A DNA stretch of 64,000 bases from Micrasema longulum. Lineage: Eukaryota > Arthropoda > Insecta > Trichoptera > Brachycentridae. The position numbers were made by a program, and so were the translations under genes. The stretch lies in NCBI GenBank assembly GCA_022494885.1, contig JAGVSM010001148.1:1-64000 (forward strand), read 5' to 3'. Below the pieces are notes generated by a model, which saw nothing but the letters and a program-made list of their open reading frames with translations, ran no database searches and was not told the origin of the DNA. Below, piece by piece: positions 20,970 to 31,709 of the stretch (its first letter is position 1; every line of letters starts with the position of its first letter).

Positions 20970-21720
20970 GTTTGTTTTTATTTATCCATCATGTTTGTAA
21001 AAAAATGCTTTTAATATCGCCTTTTTTAAAAGTTTTATTTTAATCATTTTGCACTTAGAAAAATCAAAATATCTTTTGTAATAATTTGTTTTGTTCTCTT
21101 TTAAAAAATCTAATGTTTGTATTTTTTTATTAAGTAAAATAACGGTTTCCGGTAATAAATTTGGTATTTGAAACTGGAACTTCCACCCAATTTCAAACAG
21201 GACTCGACTCTTTTATCTATTATATTCAAATATGGTCACCCTGCTGGCATTTTTATTATTATTGTTTTCGTTCTCCTCGTTGAACTGTGAGATTTCCTTT
21301 GATGCACCCACGTTCGGGAGTTTGTGGGACGCCAAATTTGACACTTATTAATTGCAACACTGAGGTACAATAACGAGCCGGGGATGCACTAACGGATGGG
21401 TAATATTCCGAATGTTTTTTAATTTAATTGATGTTGATTGATGACGCTAGCAATACGTTTTGTTCGCTCAACAATTTATTTCGCGATGGGAATCAATAAC
21501 GGGAAAATTCGGTTTTCATAATGTGGTTATTTAAATAACCGAAATTGCTGATTTTTTCACAGACAAAAATTTATAATTCGGATGTGAAAACGAAAAAATA
21601 CGTATGGATCCCAAATGGTTTTCATTGATAGTAAAGTTTGTGAAATATGGTTAAAAGTTTTTTCTGTACCCAAGCAGATGAAGAATACAGTTCTGTGTAT
21701 GAAATAGAGCCAAAACCCTG
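20970..21720. other. AT-rich stretch, nothing recognised
   Basis: A richer patch at 21290-21415 (ACCCACGTTCGGGAGTTTGT) is unique in the window and unidentified. Confidence 0.35.
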
Positions 21721-21721
21721 G

Positions 21722-22110
21722 ATGAGTATTTTTGACTCGATGGCTACTTTAGTGGTTTTGGGTTTGAATGTTCCGGACTGGCACTTAAAGCAGAGGACTG
21801 ATCACCGTACCTTTCAGTAACAGATGAATGGTGGCCTCCGTGGTGTAGTGGTCAAGACGCTTGACTCACGCACGGAAGGTTCCGGGTTCGATTCCCGGTG
21901 AGAACACAAAAAATTAAAAATGTGATTTTTCTCAAGCCTGGGTGCTCTGTGATGTAATTCACCACTGTAATTAATGTTGTGGTGCAAAAAAAAAAATGTT
22001 TAAATGTTTCCTAATTAATTCCTTTCTTTCCTAAATGATCAAAATACGCTTCATTTTATGCAACAATGTAGTCCTCTATGCACCATTGTGAGCGGATAAA
22101 GATTCGACGG
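21722..22110 (+). repeat. SINE-B-family copy split by SINE-A
   Basis: The left part (21722-21832) has GAGTATTTTTGACTCGATGG and GGACTGATCACC, ending CAGTAACAGATGAATG. The right part (about 22030-22110) resumes with GATCAAAATACGC, GCAACAATGTAGTCC and TATGCACCATTGTGAGC. In intact copies (23147, 61511) these two parts are contiguous. Confidence 0.65.
21833..21996 (+). repeat. SINE-A, best copy, nested in SINE-B
   Basis: The A box is TGGTGTAGTGG (21841-21851) and the B box GGTTCGATTCC (21885-21895). The body is TGTGATTTTTCTCAAGCCTG and ACCACTGTAATTAATGTTG, ending in GTGGTGC plus A11. The consistent end and A-run indicate LINE-mediated retroposition. Because it interrupts a SINE-B copy, SINE-A was mobile after that SINE-B inserted. 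Confidence 0.85.
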
Positions 22111-22276
22111 TTGACAATTTAACACTAATATTTTTACGATATGGACAAGGCTGAATTTCTATTCCCACTTACTAGTACAAAAAGATTTATAAACGTGTTT
22201 TTTTCTTAGGTGTTGTCTAGTAGATGAAATAATTAAATCAGATGAATCCCATCTACATCAATTAAATTTTCAGCCC

Positions 22277-22800
22277 TTTTACTTCACAAAACTCAACGGA
22301 TGGAAGATTGAAAAAATGTGGGAACCAGAGAGTGAGAGACGAGGATGTGTTATTGTCTATGGCCACAGTGCCCAATGGACCTATATAAGGGCGCGTAACA
22401 CGTCACTTGCTCTTCTCTGTATTCACCAGTATTCAAATTCACTCTAAAATATTATTTGTATAATCTTTGTGTTTTCGTGTGTAATAAACCAAAAATTATA
22501 AGAAACTCAAATTATTTTATTTATTTATTCCTTGAGGTTAAATCCATTAAATCCATTCAATCATTATATGTTTTACATAAACTCACAAATAACTTCTATC
22601 AAGTAGAGTTTAATAATAAATCTTTTTAAAGATTTTTAAACATAATCAGAATGGTGAATGTTTTACAGCTCCAGCGTGTAAAGTGACCACTTAAACGAGA
22701 CGATGACAGGTCATAAGCCCTGTTTATGTCTAGACTTCTATATTTCCTTTCATAAAATATCATCTATCTCCGCTCTGATATATTAAGATGTATTCAATAA
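22277..22800 (+). repeat. M1f: M1 copy split by an LTR-like segment
   Basis: The left part (22277-22318) is CTTTTACTTCACAAAACTC and CGGATGGAAGATTG. The right part (22629-22800) is CAGAATGGTGAATG, GTGTAAAGTGACCAC, GACAGGTCATAAGCC and CTTCTATATTTCC. In intact M1 copies these are adjacent. Confidence 0.65.
22319..22628 (+). mobile_element. LTR-like promoter module, possible solo LTR
   Basis: About 310 bases inserted within M1f. It holds a TATA box (CTATATAAGG, 22381-22390), a pyrimidine-rich initiator region about 30 bases on (TGCTCTTCTCTGTATTCACC), and a polyadenylation signal AATAAA at 22483-22488 preceded by GTGTTTTCGTGTGT. The order TATA, start, AATAAA within ~110 bases is typical of a compact LTR. 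No internal retroelement coding region or second LTR is present. Ends and target duplication are not clear. Confidence 0.4.
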
Positions 22801-23146
22801 ACAAAGTGTTATTTAAATACCAGTTAATTTTTTGAAATTATAAAACTAAATATATTTTATTTTGGATGTTTGAAGAAAGTGCAATTAGAACAGAAGAACA
22901 TAACAACTGAACTTAAACCTGACTTGTAAGGTTACACATGAGCTAAAAGCTGACAGATATGCTTGGAGGATCTTTTTTAAGACCATGTGTTTTTATAGAA
23001 AGTGGACATGGAAAGTATAATGATTTAAAAAAATAAATGATAACTTTCCATTGAAATTGGGGCCGTGAAAGCTTTAGGTTGTTTTGGAATCCAATATAGA
23101 CAACGGCAATTTTTTTATTTCTTATTTCTGAACGGCTTATTTATAC

Positions 23147-23406
23147 GGCCTCGTGGTGTAATGGTTAGCGCGTTTGCCTATCAAGCAAGATGTCTCGGGT
23201 TCGATTTCCGACATGATTGAAATGAAGTATTTATTTAAAAGGGTGTTTTCTCACCGGAATATTTCATAGTCCCTGGACTGGTACCTTAAGTGTAAGACTG
23301 ATCATCTAATCTTCATGTAACAGAAAAATGATCAAGACATCAAGCCATTGGTATACCAATGCAGTGGTCTATGCACCATTATTTGCGTCAAAAAAATGAT
23401 GACGAT
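23147..23406 (+). repeat. SINE-B, full-length reference copy
   Basis: The head is GGCCTCGTGGTGTAATGGTT, the anticodon-like arm TTTGCCTATCAAGCAA, and the B box GGGTTCGATTTCC (about 23196). The body is GGGTGTTTTCTCACCGGAAT, TCCCTGGACTGG, AAGTGTAAGACTGATCATC, ACCAATGCAGTGGTCTATGC and ACCATTATTTGCGTC, with tail AAAAAAATGATGACG. This is the clearest tRNA-derived SINE of the window, with a (TGA)n-like tail. Confidence 0.85.
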
Positions 23407-23459
23407 TTTTAACTTTTAAAAAAATTAAACCCATTTAATTATTGTAACTAGTTATTGTT

Positions 23460-23800
23460 ATTCGATTATTTCCGATAACACGTTATGCACATCGCTAGAA
23501 CAAACGATGCAAGAGCCGAGCTATAAGTTTGGAATGAGTTGTCTCATTAAAGATTGTGATGTATTGTTATTTGCGGATCGCTGTTCCTACGTTTTGCATT
23601 ACTGGAGGCGTGAGTAACGATCCTTACCGTTCACACTCCTATTACAAACATCCATCGCCTTATTCATTACATCCCGGGTACTTAAACAAATACTACAACT
23701 TAAACCATTTAAAGCAATGAGTTTCAATTCACGCAATAAGGATTTATTTATTGATTTTAATATTGATAATATTTTACTCATAGTATTCACATAATTGAAT
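23460..23800 (-). other. Unidentified segment with 63-codon minus frame
   Basis: The minus frame (23790-23599) reads MSKILSILKSINKSLL, then LIALNGLSCSICLSTRDV and MNKAMDVCNRSVNG. A GTAAGG donor-like site lies just after NRSVNG. Composition is more protein-like than most AT-rich frames, but no family is recognised. Confidence 0.25.
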
Positions 23801-24299
23801 GTGAAAACGTGTGGTATAGAGCAATGCCAATAAATATATTATAACCACTGCTCTCTATGAAGACTCCTTGGAAATAAATATTTTAAAGATTTGAATAATC
23901 AGGCTGGTTCGTTTCTAATTAAAGACTATTAGTAGACTTGTGAAGCAGATTTATACCTTAAATTTAATTTATGTTATACTTCTGTTACGGCCGCCTGATT
24001 GTTATCATGAAAAAAATGAAAGAAATAGTAATAACAGCCCTCGTCCTTTCTATATAATATGGTACAAAAAGCGTACCCACCAAGGCAACAACACAATAAT
24101 AAAACAATAAAAACTCAACAGACTATTTTCCAACTCCACGGAACCATTGCCTTGTTTCAAAATGTTTAAATATGTATCAATAAATAATTTTACATACATA
24201 ATACTAAACGTATAAGGTAGGAGTTGGTTTCAAAAAGAAATCTAAGATCTTAGAATCTCCTTTAATTAATGTATATGTTATTAAGGATTGAGTTGAAAC

Positions 24300-24780
24300 T
24301 CTCGTTAGGAGTGTATTGCTGTATGGCAGAGAAACGTGACTGAATAACAACTACTGGACCGATTTACGGGATTTTTTTAGCGAAATGTAGATCTTTGTCA
24401 CAAGCATTTTTACAGTTCTATAAACCTTCAATTTATTAAGTATCAAAAGAGTTGGAGGCGTATATTTTTTTTCATCGTTTACCAGGGCTGTATCTGCCAA
24501 GAATACAGATACAAAAATTGCAAGGATGTGTTTTTTTTTGTAAGTAAAAAAGTTTTTTTTTGTTTACGAACAACATTTGTTTTTTATGGAACCCTATCAG
24601 ATTATTTCCTTAAATTCCTAATAAATTCTTCCCATTTATGTCTTTTCGCTGAATTTTTTGTAAAATTAAAATAATATGAACTGACATTCAATACATTTTG
24701 AAAATCGCATTCATGAATAATATACACCCCTGTTGTTAAGAAGAGCGGAGTTTGAAATATGCATAAATAATGCTATATTT
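24300..24780 (+). repeat. Old repeat, inverted partner at 36190-36790
   Basis: Shared blocks (one copy reversed): GGACCGATTTACGGG, GAAATGTAGATCTTTGTCAC, TTGGAGGCGTATATTTTTT, and ATACACCCCTGTTG with AAGAAGAGC. Similar ACTGGACCGATTT sentences occur in untranslated parts of many insect transposons. There is no conserved coding frame. Confidence 0.55.
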
Positions 24781-24789
24781 AAAAATTAA

Positions 24790-25284
24790 TTATTTTAAAT
24801 TTTAGAGTTCAACCGTTAACAAGTACCTTAGTACCTACTTTAGTTAAGTTCTAAATTCAATCATAAAAAAGTACCAATGTACTTACCAATGAAAAGTCAC
24901 ACCATCTTTTTTACGTTTGTCCAAACGGTTTTTACGCGTTTTCACGACACAACTAAGCATTTCGGTTTTAAATTAAATGCCAAGCTCACGTCAGAACCCG
25001 AATGTTAAAGAGCGACTAAATACGCGTAGGGCAGGACTGAGCGTTTGGGCATACGTTAAGTGGCATAATTTTAGAGGCTTCTGTATGCGTCTATGTGTAT
25101 TAGTAGGTTGATGGTTTTAAGCACAGCAAACCTATTTTTATGGTTACATAAAAGCATTATGAAGTAAAATTTTGTTGGTATATTTAATTATGTTTAATCT
25201 TAAGAGAAAATGCGGTCTGACTTTTCTTCATACTAACGTAATCGCGTATTTTCTCTCTGATTTATGGTAGTAGAAAAGTTTTTT
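24790..25284. other. AT-rich stretch, nothing recognised
   Basis: A richer patch (24950-25050) matches nothing else here. Confidence 0.4.
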
Positions 25285-25395
25285 TTTCTACTAAAAGTAA
25301 TATTTACCATTGGCGTGTCCCTATTGTTTTGTTTATTATATGAACTCAAACCATCCAAAAACTCGTAAAAAAGCACTACTACTCGACTTAGCTTC
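25285..25395. repeat. Short repeat shared with 44550-44665
   Basis: Both contain TTTAC(C/T)ATTGGCGTGT followed by a T-rich run and AACCATCC(A/G)AA(A/G)AC. Copy length is about 100 bases. Class unknown. Confidence 0.45.
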
Positions 25396-25409
25396 ATAAA
25401 TGTAAATTT

Positions 25410-25500
25410 TTGAGTATATGTATGTGTGTATGTATATGTATGTGTATATATATGTACGTAAATAAATAAACTTATATGTATATACCAATATGTATCACTA
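25410..25500. repeat. (TATG)n / (TATA)n microsatellite region
   Basis: Interspersed TATGTATGTGTGTATG-type words with ATATATATG. Confidence 0.7.
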
Positions 25501-26330
25501 TGTGTACTCTAGTAAGTTAATATATTTTTTGGCAGTTTTTTCTATTAATTTCAAAAATCATTATTATTTTGCCTAGCTTGGAACGGGGTATGTACTTTTG
25601 TCAATTGGGCAAAGTATACAAAAAATGCGTGTTTTTGATGTAGATTTTTTTTTTTTAATTAGGAAAAAAAACTTGGTACGTTTGTTTTTATAATCGTAGT
25701 GCCAGGAAAATAATCTATTTGAATTTTAGCTTTCGAATTTTTTCCAAATCTTGTATTTGTAAATAATTTGAAACCGAAAAATTAGTGGCTAATTTTATTT
25801 TAGTCAGTTAAAATCTTATTGTAGCTACACTATTAATTAATTAGGAAAATTATTCTAGACTTGTAGGTAATTCACTCAACTAACGTTTTGTATAATTAAA
25901 TCTGGTAGCCAAGTTTAATTTACAGTACCTACTTATTATATTAATTACTTCTGCTAACTACTTACACTCTCCAAAGTTTTGCTTGAGAAGAGCTTTAATT
26001 ACGAAACAAATGACGCGAGGAATTAAATATTTTTCATGCATAAAAGCTCCCAAGTATTTCATGTTTAGCTTAAGATCATTGTATGATATATCATTTTAAA
26101 TTTAACTATGGTTTGTAAAATATATTTTTGTGTAAAGTTAATTTTTTTAAATAATAGTGTATCTACAGCGGAAACTTGAATTTATGCATATAAGTAGACA
26201 AAAAAAACAGTTTTTCAAGTTATTTTCTTTTTACTGTAAAACTTCTTTTGTATTCTGATGAAAAACTAAGAAATCCTAGGTTGAAAAAAAAGATGTAACA
26301 ATAGGTTATTAAGAAATCAATGGCGGCACA
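25500..26330. other. AT-rich stretch, nothing recognised
   Basis: No repeats or frames worth naming. Confidence 0.4.
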
Positions 26331-26334
26331 TTCA

Positions 26335-26760
26335 GTTAATGTTTGGAAAATTGAAGAGCTGAAACCTTTACCGGTGAGGGTAAAATTCATCTGGTTAAAT
26401 TATCATACCTACTCAATAGGCATCATCATCAGTGGCGCTACAGCCCTCTGTGGGTCCTGGCCTCCAGAATCTGTCTCCATTCCTCCTTGCACCCTACGGC
26501 TCTAATCTAGTTCGTCAGGCCAATTGTTCTGAATCTAATTCTACATTATATGCTAGCCAACGTCTGAAGATATTTTTTCATTTTTATACCTCTTGGACCA
26601 GGTGGATTTATCAACAATACTTTGAGTTTCACAGTACGTAAAGTAGCCACTTAAACCAGCTAATGACAAAATATAAGCCATATAGTTGCCTGGACTTTTA
26701 TATTACCGTTTCTTTAAATGTTCTTCATCTTTGCTGTAATATTAGTATAATAACAGTTTT
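26335..26760 (+). repeat. M1g: long M1 copy with an internal foreign segment
   Basis: Words GAAGAGCTGAAACCTTTACC, ATTCATCTGGTTAAAT, CAACGTCTGAAGA, TTTTATACCTCTTGGACCAGG, then TAAAGTAGCCACTTAAACC, AGCTAATGACAAAATATAAG and TTTTATATTACCG. Bases about 26420-26515 (GTGGCGCTACAGCCCTCTGT) are not part of other M1 copies. They look like an inserted piece of another short repeat starting with CATCATCATC. Confidence 0.6.
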
Positions 26761-26814
26761 TTTTTAGAAAAAAAATATTAGCCCTGTGATAATTTACCGA
26801 AACATTTTAAATTT

Positions 26815-26910
26815 GGTGGCCATTTTCAACGAGTTGTCAAAATTCACTATTAAAAAATGGAAATCGAGTTGAAGTAGAGTGAAATTCAAACCTTGGAATT
26901 ATGATGGATA
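26815..26910 (-). repeat. SINE-C 3' part
   Basis: In antisense: CCAAGGTTTGAATTTCAC, CTCTACTTCAACTCGATTTCC, and AACTCGTTGAAAATGGCC. The head is missing. Confidence 0.6.
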
Positions 26911-27405
26911 ACTTATTAAGCGCCATTTTTGTTACATAATACCTCAAAGGCGCTTTACATAGTGATTCTATAGACAAATGAATTTTATTGCTTTTAAATT
27001 TGTAATTGAATTAAAACAATTTATTTTGTTATCTCATTCCTTTGATTCAAATATTTGTTCCTGGTTAAATCCAGTTCCTGTCAACAAAAAATTTGGCAAA
27101 CTCAAAATATTGTTGACATTTACAATATATTTTTCCATATTTGCACCTAATAGTCCATATAGAAATGCACTTCAATCGCGTCGTGCATTATGATTAGTCT
27201 TACGCTTCATATTATAGTTATAAATAATAATAAAAGGAATAGTATTCGAATTACAAACAAATACTCAAATAATAGATAAAATAGTAACTTAGACCTCTTG
27301 CATGATAAACAAACCACCTGACTACTAGACTATAAGACGGATAAACATCCTTTATGTCAACATTTGAACGCAAACTTAAAAATTACAAATTAAGAAGATA
27401 AGCGT
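26910..27405. other. AT-rich stretch, nothing recognised
   Basis: One 71-codon frame, no motif. Confidence 0.4.
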
Positions 27406-27409
27406 TGTC

Positions 27410-27780
27410 AGTAATACGTTTTTATGTATAATTTTTGTGACACTCTCTCACAGATGCCTCCCCGATTGTCGAATTGATTATGCTTAACTAAAATCGACAA
27501 AAGAGAGGTTATTTTTTTCCGTTTCTCGCACTCCAAAACTCAATCAATGTTTGTATTGGAACTTTTTCGGTTATTCGAAATCTATATCGTATTTGTTTAT
27601 CTACTGTTAAAAATAATACTGTTCGTGTGAAAAAGAGAGATAAAACTGGGGCATTTTTTGGGATTTTGGATGGTCGTTGCTCCCAAGAGAAACAATTGAT
27701 AAAAAAGCAAAACAATAAAGACACGATAATGGTAAATATCAATAGTTTGTTAAAGTGTTTATGTGGCCTTGAAATAAAAT
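27410..27780. repeat. Repeat paired with 35060-35430
   Basis: Shared words include CACTCTCTCACAGATGCCTC against CACTGTCTTGCATATGCCTC, then TCGACAAAAG/TCGACGTTTTG, CTCCAAAACTCAA/CCTCAAAACTGAA, and GACACGATAATGGTAAATAT against GACACGGCAATGGTAAATAT. Same orientation, old divergence, class unknown. Confidence 0.5.
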
Positions 27781-27783
27781 TGC

Positions 27784-27915
27784 TGGCCTCTTGTTCAGCG
27801 CGTTTGTCTACCATGCAAGTGGTCTCGATCGAGATACTCTACGATTGTTGTACCAATGCAGTATCCCACGCACCATATAATGCGTAAATGGGAAAAATTA
27901 TGATGATGATGATTT
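27784..27915 (+). repeat. SINE-B copy with internal deletion
   Basis: The head GGCCTCTTGTTCAGCGCG and CTACCATGCAAGTGGTCTCG lead straight to the distal body TGTACCAATGCAGTATCC and CACGCACCATATAATGCG, with tail ATGATGATGATG. The middle body is missing. Confidence 0.7.
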
Positions 27916-28109
27916 TAATTGAATCATACTCTTCTATTTTGAATTTGGCAAAAAATATGGAGGGCCTTTGTCAAATAATATCATTTATCCTCATGACCAT
28001 CTTGCAAACACGAGTAGCAAAAAAAATATTTGCTTTTATCATAATATCCTTTGTCTATTACAGTCATTTAATATATTATTTATATTTAATAACGTAATGA
28101 ACATCTCAA

Positions 28110-28830
28110 ACGTCAAGGACGAGTATTTTTGATTCGCTTTTAGGTAAAAATCGTGAAAAAGGAAACTAAGTAGAGAAGAGTCATCTTCTTACTTTAATAG
28201 TTGGCAAATTCGTCTACCATTTTTGAGGTCCTGGTTTCGATTCCTGGGAAAGTCAACGTAAAACATTTGCTGAAAAAGTTGTTATACATCGCAAAATTTT
28301 ACTGTTCCTGAACATGCATCTGAAACGTAAGACTGATCACCTTACTTAAATGTAACATGAGTAAATGCACTTTATGTTAAGTTAATATTTAAAGCACTAA
28401 CTTTGTGGTTATTCATTACAATAAAATAAATAAAACAACTTTGTTTTTAACCACTAACTTTTAATTATTATTTTTTTTTCTTAGCTTAACTTAGAAATCT
28501 AAGATATTAAAAAAGCGATTCATAATAAGAAAAAAATAATTAATAACCAAATAAACAATATTTTTTTAGTCCTCTCCTGTCTAGCTTCGAAAATATTGAT
28601 ATCAAATCACCACCCCTGAAAAGAAAAAAAGGCTCGATTTATTAGGTCCACGTGTACTATTTAGTAAACATGATAAAAATAAAATAGGAATGAATTCATA
28701 AGTTACGAAAACCTTGACGAAAAAGCTTGTTTGCTTTGAAAAGGTGAAAAAAAAAAAGTTAGTGGTTAAAAACAAAGTTGCACTTTATGTACTTTACCAA
28801 TGCAGTGCCTTTTATACTATCAGGTGCGTA
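28110..28830 (+). repeat. SINE-B-family copy with upstream module, split by M5
   Basis: GACGAGTATTTTTGATTCGC, GGTAAAAATCGTGAAAAAGG (upstream module, also at 61511), then the head-like AGTTGGCAAATTCGTCTACC, B box GGTTTCGATTCCTGGG, and body AAACGTAAGACTGATCACC. The body stops at 28377 and resumes at 28779 with TACTTTACCAATGCAGTGCC. Confidence 0.65.
28366..28790. mobile_element. M5: ~400 bp TIR insertion with 12 bp direct repeats
   Basis: TGCACTTTATGT occurs at 28366-28377 and 28779-28790, on either side of an insertion that splits a SINE-B copy. A perfect or near-perfect inverted repeat of about 27 bases lies at 28435-28461 and 28755-28781 (CAACTTTGTTTTTAACCACT, then AACTTTT). The left TIR is about 57 bases inside the left direct repeat, so the exact element boundary is unclear. 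Non-coding. Confidence 0.6.
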
Positions 28831-29390
28831 TTAGGGTTCGATGAAGAATATTAATTGACTATTTTTCTGTTACATAAAAAAGATTCATGTAGAAAAAAAC
28901 TGGTTGAGCGTCGTAAAAATAAGTTTTGACATACAATCAACTGGCCGAAAGCCAGCAATCGTCTTTAGATAAATTAGATATTATTTCCAACCGTGGCTCG
29001 CGTGTGGTCTCTATTCGTGAATTACATGTATTTATCTTGTAGAAAATTATAAATAAACGAATTTCACGATGTTTTTTGCCTAATTTAAACTTAACCACTC
29101 TTTATTAGTCATAGATCGTGAATAATTGATTTAAAAAAATCTAAAGCTGTTCAATGTTTATAACAGAATGAAACAACAAACCATTGAAGTTCTGAATGAT
29201 TTCGTACATAAGGAAACCATAAAAAAAACATATTTACTACTTTGTGTGCAAGGGAAGCAATTTGCTGATGAATGTGGATAAATTGAATGTGATGGTTATT
29301 GAAAAAAATGAAAGTATGAGTTAATGAGAAATCACTGTGAATAGGGTTGTACTAAAACAGGTAGTGGAATTTGTGTATCTGGGAAGTATT

Positions 29391-29993
29391 TTTTTTATTC
29401 CTTTATTTATGTATTTCACAGTTTTCAAATGTACAGAGTTTCTTCGTTTCAGGTCCCGACTAGCTAGGAAATTCCTGTGTTTAGGAAGCACCTTCTTTTT
29501 AACATGTATTTTTTTTTATTTTATTGAATGATGTTTAGTAAATTCAAAAAAAATCAAAAAAACTCAATGTAAATATAAATTAGAAAACATGCAGGTAATA
29601 ATAATAAAAATGGAATCATAAATATAAATTAGAAAATATACCATGAATAGTTGAAAAATGATACAGAATAATTTTAAATTAGAACACATACTGATAATAA
29701 TAAAAATTGAAGCATAAATATAAATTTGAAAATATGCCTATAATAATAAAAAATTGAAGAACAAATATAAATAAGAGAAAAAACCATCTATAATTAAAAA
29801 TTAAACATACGTGTAACTACTAGTAATAATAAGAAAAATAAAACAAATATAAATTAATAAACATGAAAGGTAACAATAAAATATAAATTAAAACAATAAG
29901 GAGATATTGGGCAATTAAAAGTAACACAATTTTAAGTCATGAAAATTATTTACAGGATGTAAAAAGCTCTACTCCTTATCCACTTGCTCACCT
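29391..29993. mobile_element. ~600 bp insertion in L1c with degenerate tandem repeats
   Basis: The LINE sequence breaks after GGGAAGTAT and resumes at TATGTATATTAGGGATGG. The intervening DNA starts T-rich with TTTATTTATGTATTTCAC and GGTCCCGACTAGC, related to the hairpin at 14314. It then holds the tandem array at 29565-29900. TAT at both junctions suggests a 2-4 bp target duplication, which would fit a DNA element. Confidence 0.55.
29565..29900. repeat. Degenerate ~50 bp tandem array
   Basis: About six to seven units beginning AAATATAAATTAGAAAA followed by a TAATAATAA stretch and TTGAAGCAT-like end. Units vary from about 40 to 80 bases. Confidence 0.6.
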
Positions 29994-30619
29994 TCTTACT
30001 ATGTATATTAGGGATGGAATTACTGAAAAAGATATTGAAAGGAGAGTGAGTGCCGGGAACAGAGTGAAAAGTGCACTTAAATTAACTTTGGAAAATAAAT
30101 GTTTGTTGCAAGAAGCAAAATTTTCAGTTCACAATGGAGTCCTGGTGCGACTCTGATGTATGTGATTGAAGTATGAACTTGGAAAAACAGGGATGAAAGT
30201 AGGCTGAATACTGTCGAAATGTGATCTCTCAGGCAAATGTAGTAAAACCGTGTATGACAGATAGGTACGCAAATGTTGAGATCTGTACATTATGTATTGC
30301 TGAGATAAGCACCATCGACAAAATCAAGAAATGAGCTCTGCGTTAGTTTGGACATGTAGAACGAACGGACAGCTAAAGAACGGCTAAAAATATTTACTAC
30401 GCTAATGTTGATGGATGCAGAAATAAAGGAGAACCGAGATAGACATGGCATGACCAAATCTAACAAACACTTGAAAATAGACATTTTAAAATTTGGAATA
30501 ATCGGCGCGCGTGCATGATAAGATGTATGAATGTAGAAGAAGCGAAATATGTGTGCAAAAGAAGATAAATGTGGCGTTCTATCCCCTCTACCTACCCTTA
30601 CGGGGAAACGGCGTGATGA

Positions 30620-31240
30620 TTTTTTCGTTTGTTTTCGGAAACCATTAATGAATTCTTCGTAAATGTCATTGAATTATGGAAAAAAACTCCAACAGAGAAT
30701 TTGGTAGGTACATAATTTATAATATAAAATGTTCATTAATTTTTTTAATGTTTGTCTCGCTGATTAATTACTGTTTCCTAGTAACTGACAAATAATATAA
30801 TATTTTTAAATAATAACTTTATTTTGATTTTGGTGAAAAATAGTGGATTTTGTTGTCAGTTAATTGAATAACGTTATAAAAATAAGAGAAACGTAAATGA
30901 TACATAAAAGCACAAATTATACTGAATTAGTATAGCAAATCAATTTATTGCTGCCATTACTATAATGTTTCATTATTTTTTAAGATGTTTTTTAAATTGA
31001 CTTAAATTTTCTGTCATATATTTTATTGAGAGATTCTTTTGATCGTTTCTTTGTATTTATGTTTTTTTTCTAATTTTTTTTATTTTTTTTTACAACTGTG
31101 CATGTTTTTTTTCTCTATTTTAATTCTTACTTTTTAATTATATTGTCATTTTTTTTATTTTTTTAAATACTATTTCCATTTGTAAATACTAACCACAAAC
31201 TTTTGAATACGTTTTTAAAAATTTAAAAAAAACTTTCATT
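30620..31240. other. T-rich stretch, nothing recognised
   Basis: Contains long T runs (31060-31160). Confidence 0.4.
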
Positions 31241-31244
31241 ATTA

Positions 31245-31513
31245 CAATATTTGAGTTTGTCCAAATGTTCATAGACAAAAGACTGGATTCCACCCCCTCG
31301 GGGGTCATTAAGATTAACAAATTACAACAGGGATGGAGAATACCTTAAATACGGGAATATGGAAGTCAAGGCATTTACAGGGCTTATGACCTGTCATTGG
31401 CTGGTTTAAGTGGCCACTTTACACACTGTTTTACAACATGGGCAAAATGGTGAATGTTACACAGTGTGTAAAGTGGCCACTTAAACCACTCCATCCCTGT
31501 TGTAATTTGTTAA
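31245..31513. repeat. M1h: M1 copy with two perfect inverted repeats
   Basis: A perfect 28 bp inverted repeat at 31402-31429 and 31461-31488 (core AAGTGGCCACTTTACACAC) lies inside a second perfect 24 bp inverted repeat at 31314-31337 and 31490-31513 (AACAAATTACAACAGGGATG). The two right arms are adjacent, while the left arms are separated by 64 bases of M1 sequence. The left flank starts with the M1 terminus GTCCAAATGTTCATAGAC. Confidence 0.8.
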
Positions 31514-31604
31514 ATTTCATTTATGTTTTCTTTCCTTCTCTTTTTTGTACTTATTATTATTGTATTAAAAAATAGTTCGTTGATAACCTAAGATAAAATT
31601 ATAA

Positions 31605-31705
31605 TATAATATGGAAACTTCACTGGCCCATTAGAGTTAAGTCTAACTATGTAAAATATAAAAATATGTAACCGTACTGTATGTTTCCTGAATAAGAGAT
31701 AATAA
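31605..31705 (+). repeat. L8-like LINE 3' end with A-rich tail
   Basis: GGAAACTTCACTGGCCCATT, then GTACTGTATGTTTCCTGAAT and GAGATAATAAAAAATAAAA, parallel to 17670-17760. Likely a 3' terminus. Class from similarity within the window only. Confidence 0.45.
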
Positions 31706-31709
31706 AAAA

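Larger units (their letters stand above)
29225..30618 (+). pseudogene. L1c: LINE family L1 ORF2 3' part, split by insertion
   Basis: The first part (29225-29390) encodes CKGSNLLMNVDKLNVMVIEK and then a segment matching VEFVYLGS, the region just after the RT palm. The second part (29994-30618) continues with a match to RDGxTExxIERRVSAGNR, then HNGVLVRL-like and a terminal block matching (K)GALRxFGHVERTDS, RTAKNxYYANVDGCR and MRRCMNVEEAKYVCK. It ends at CCTTACGGGGAAACGGCGTG. Many stops and frameshifts make it a dead copy. The family's conserved block WFGHVERM resembles the C-terminus of insect RTE-like endonuclease-RT proteins. Confidence 0.75.
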
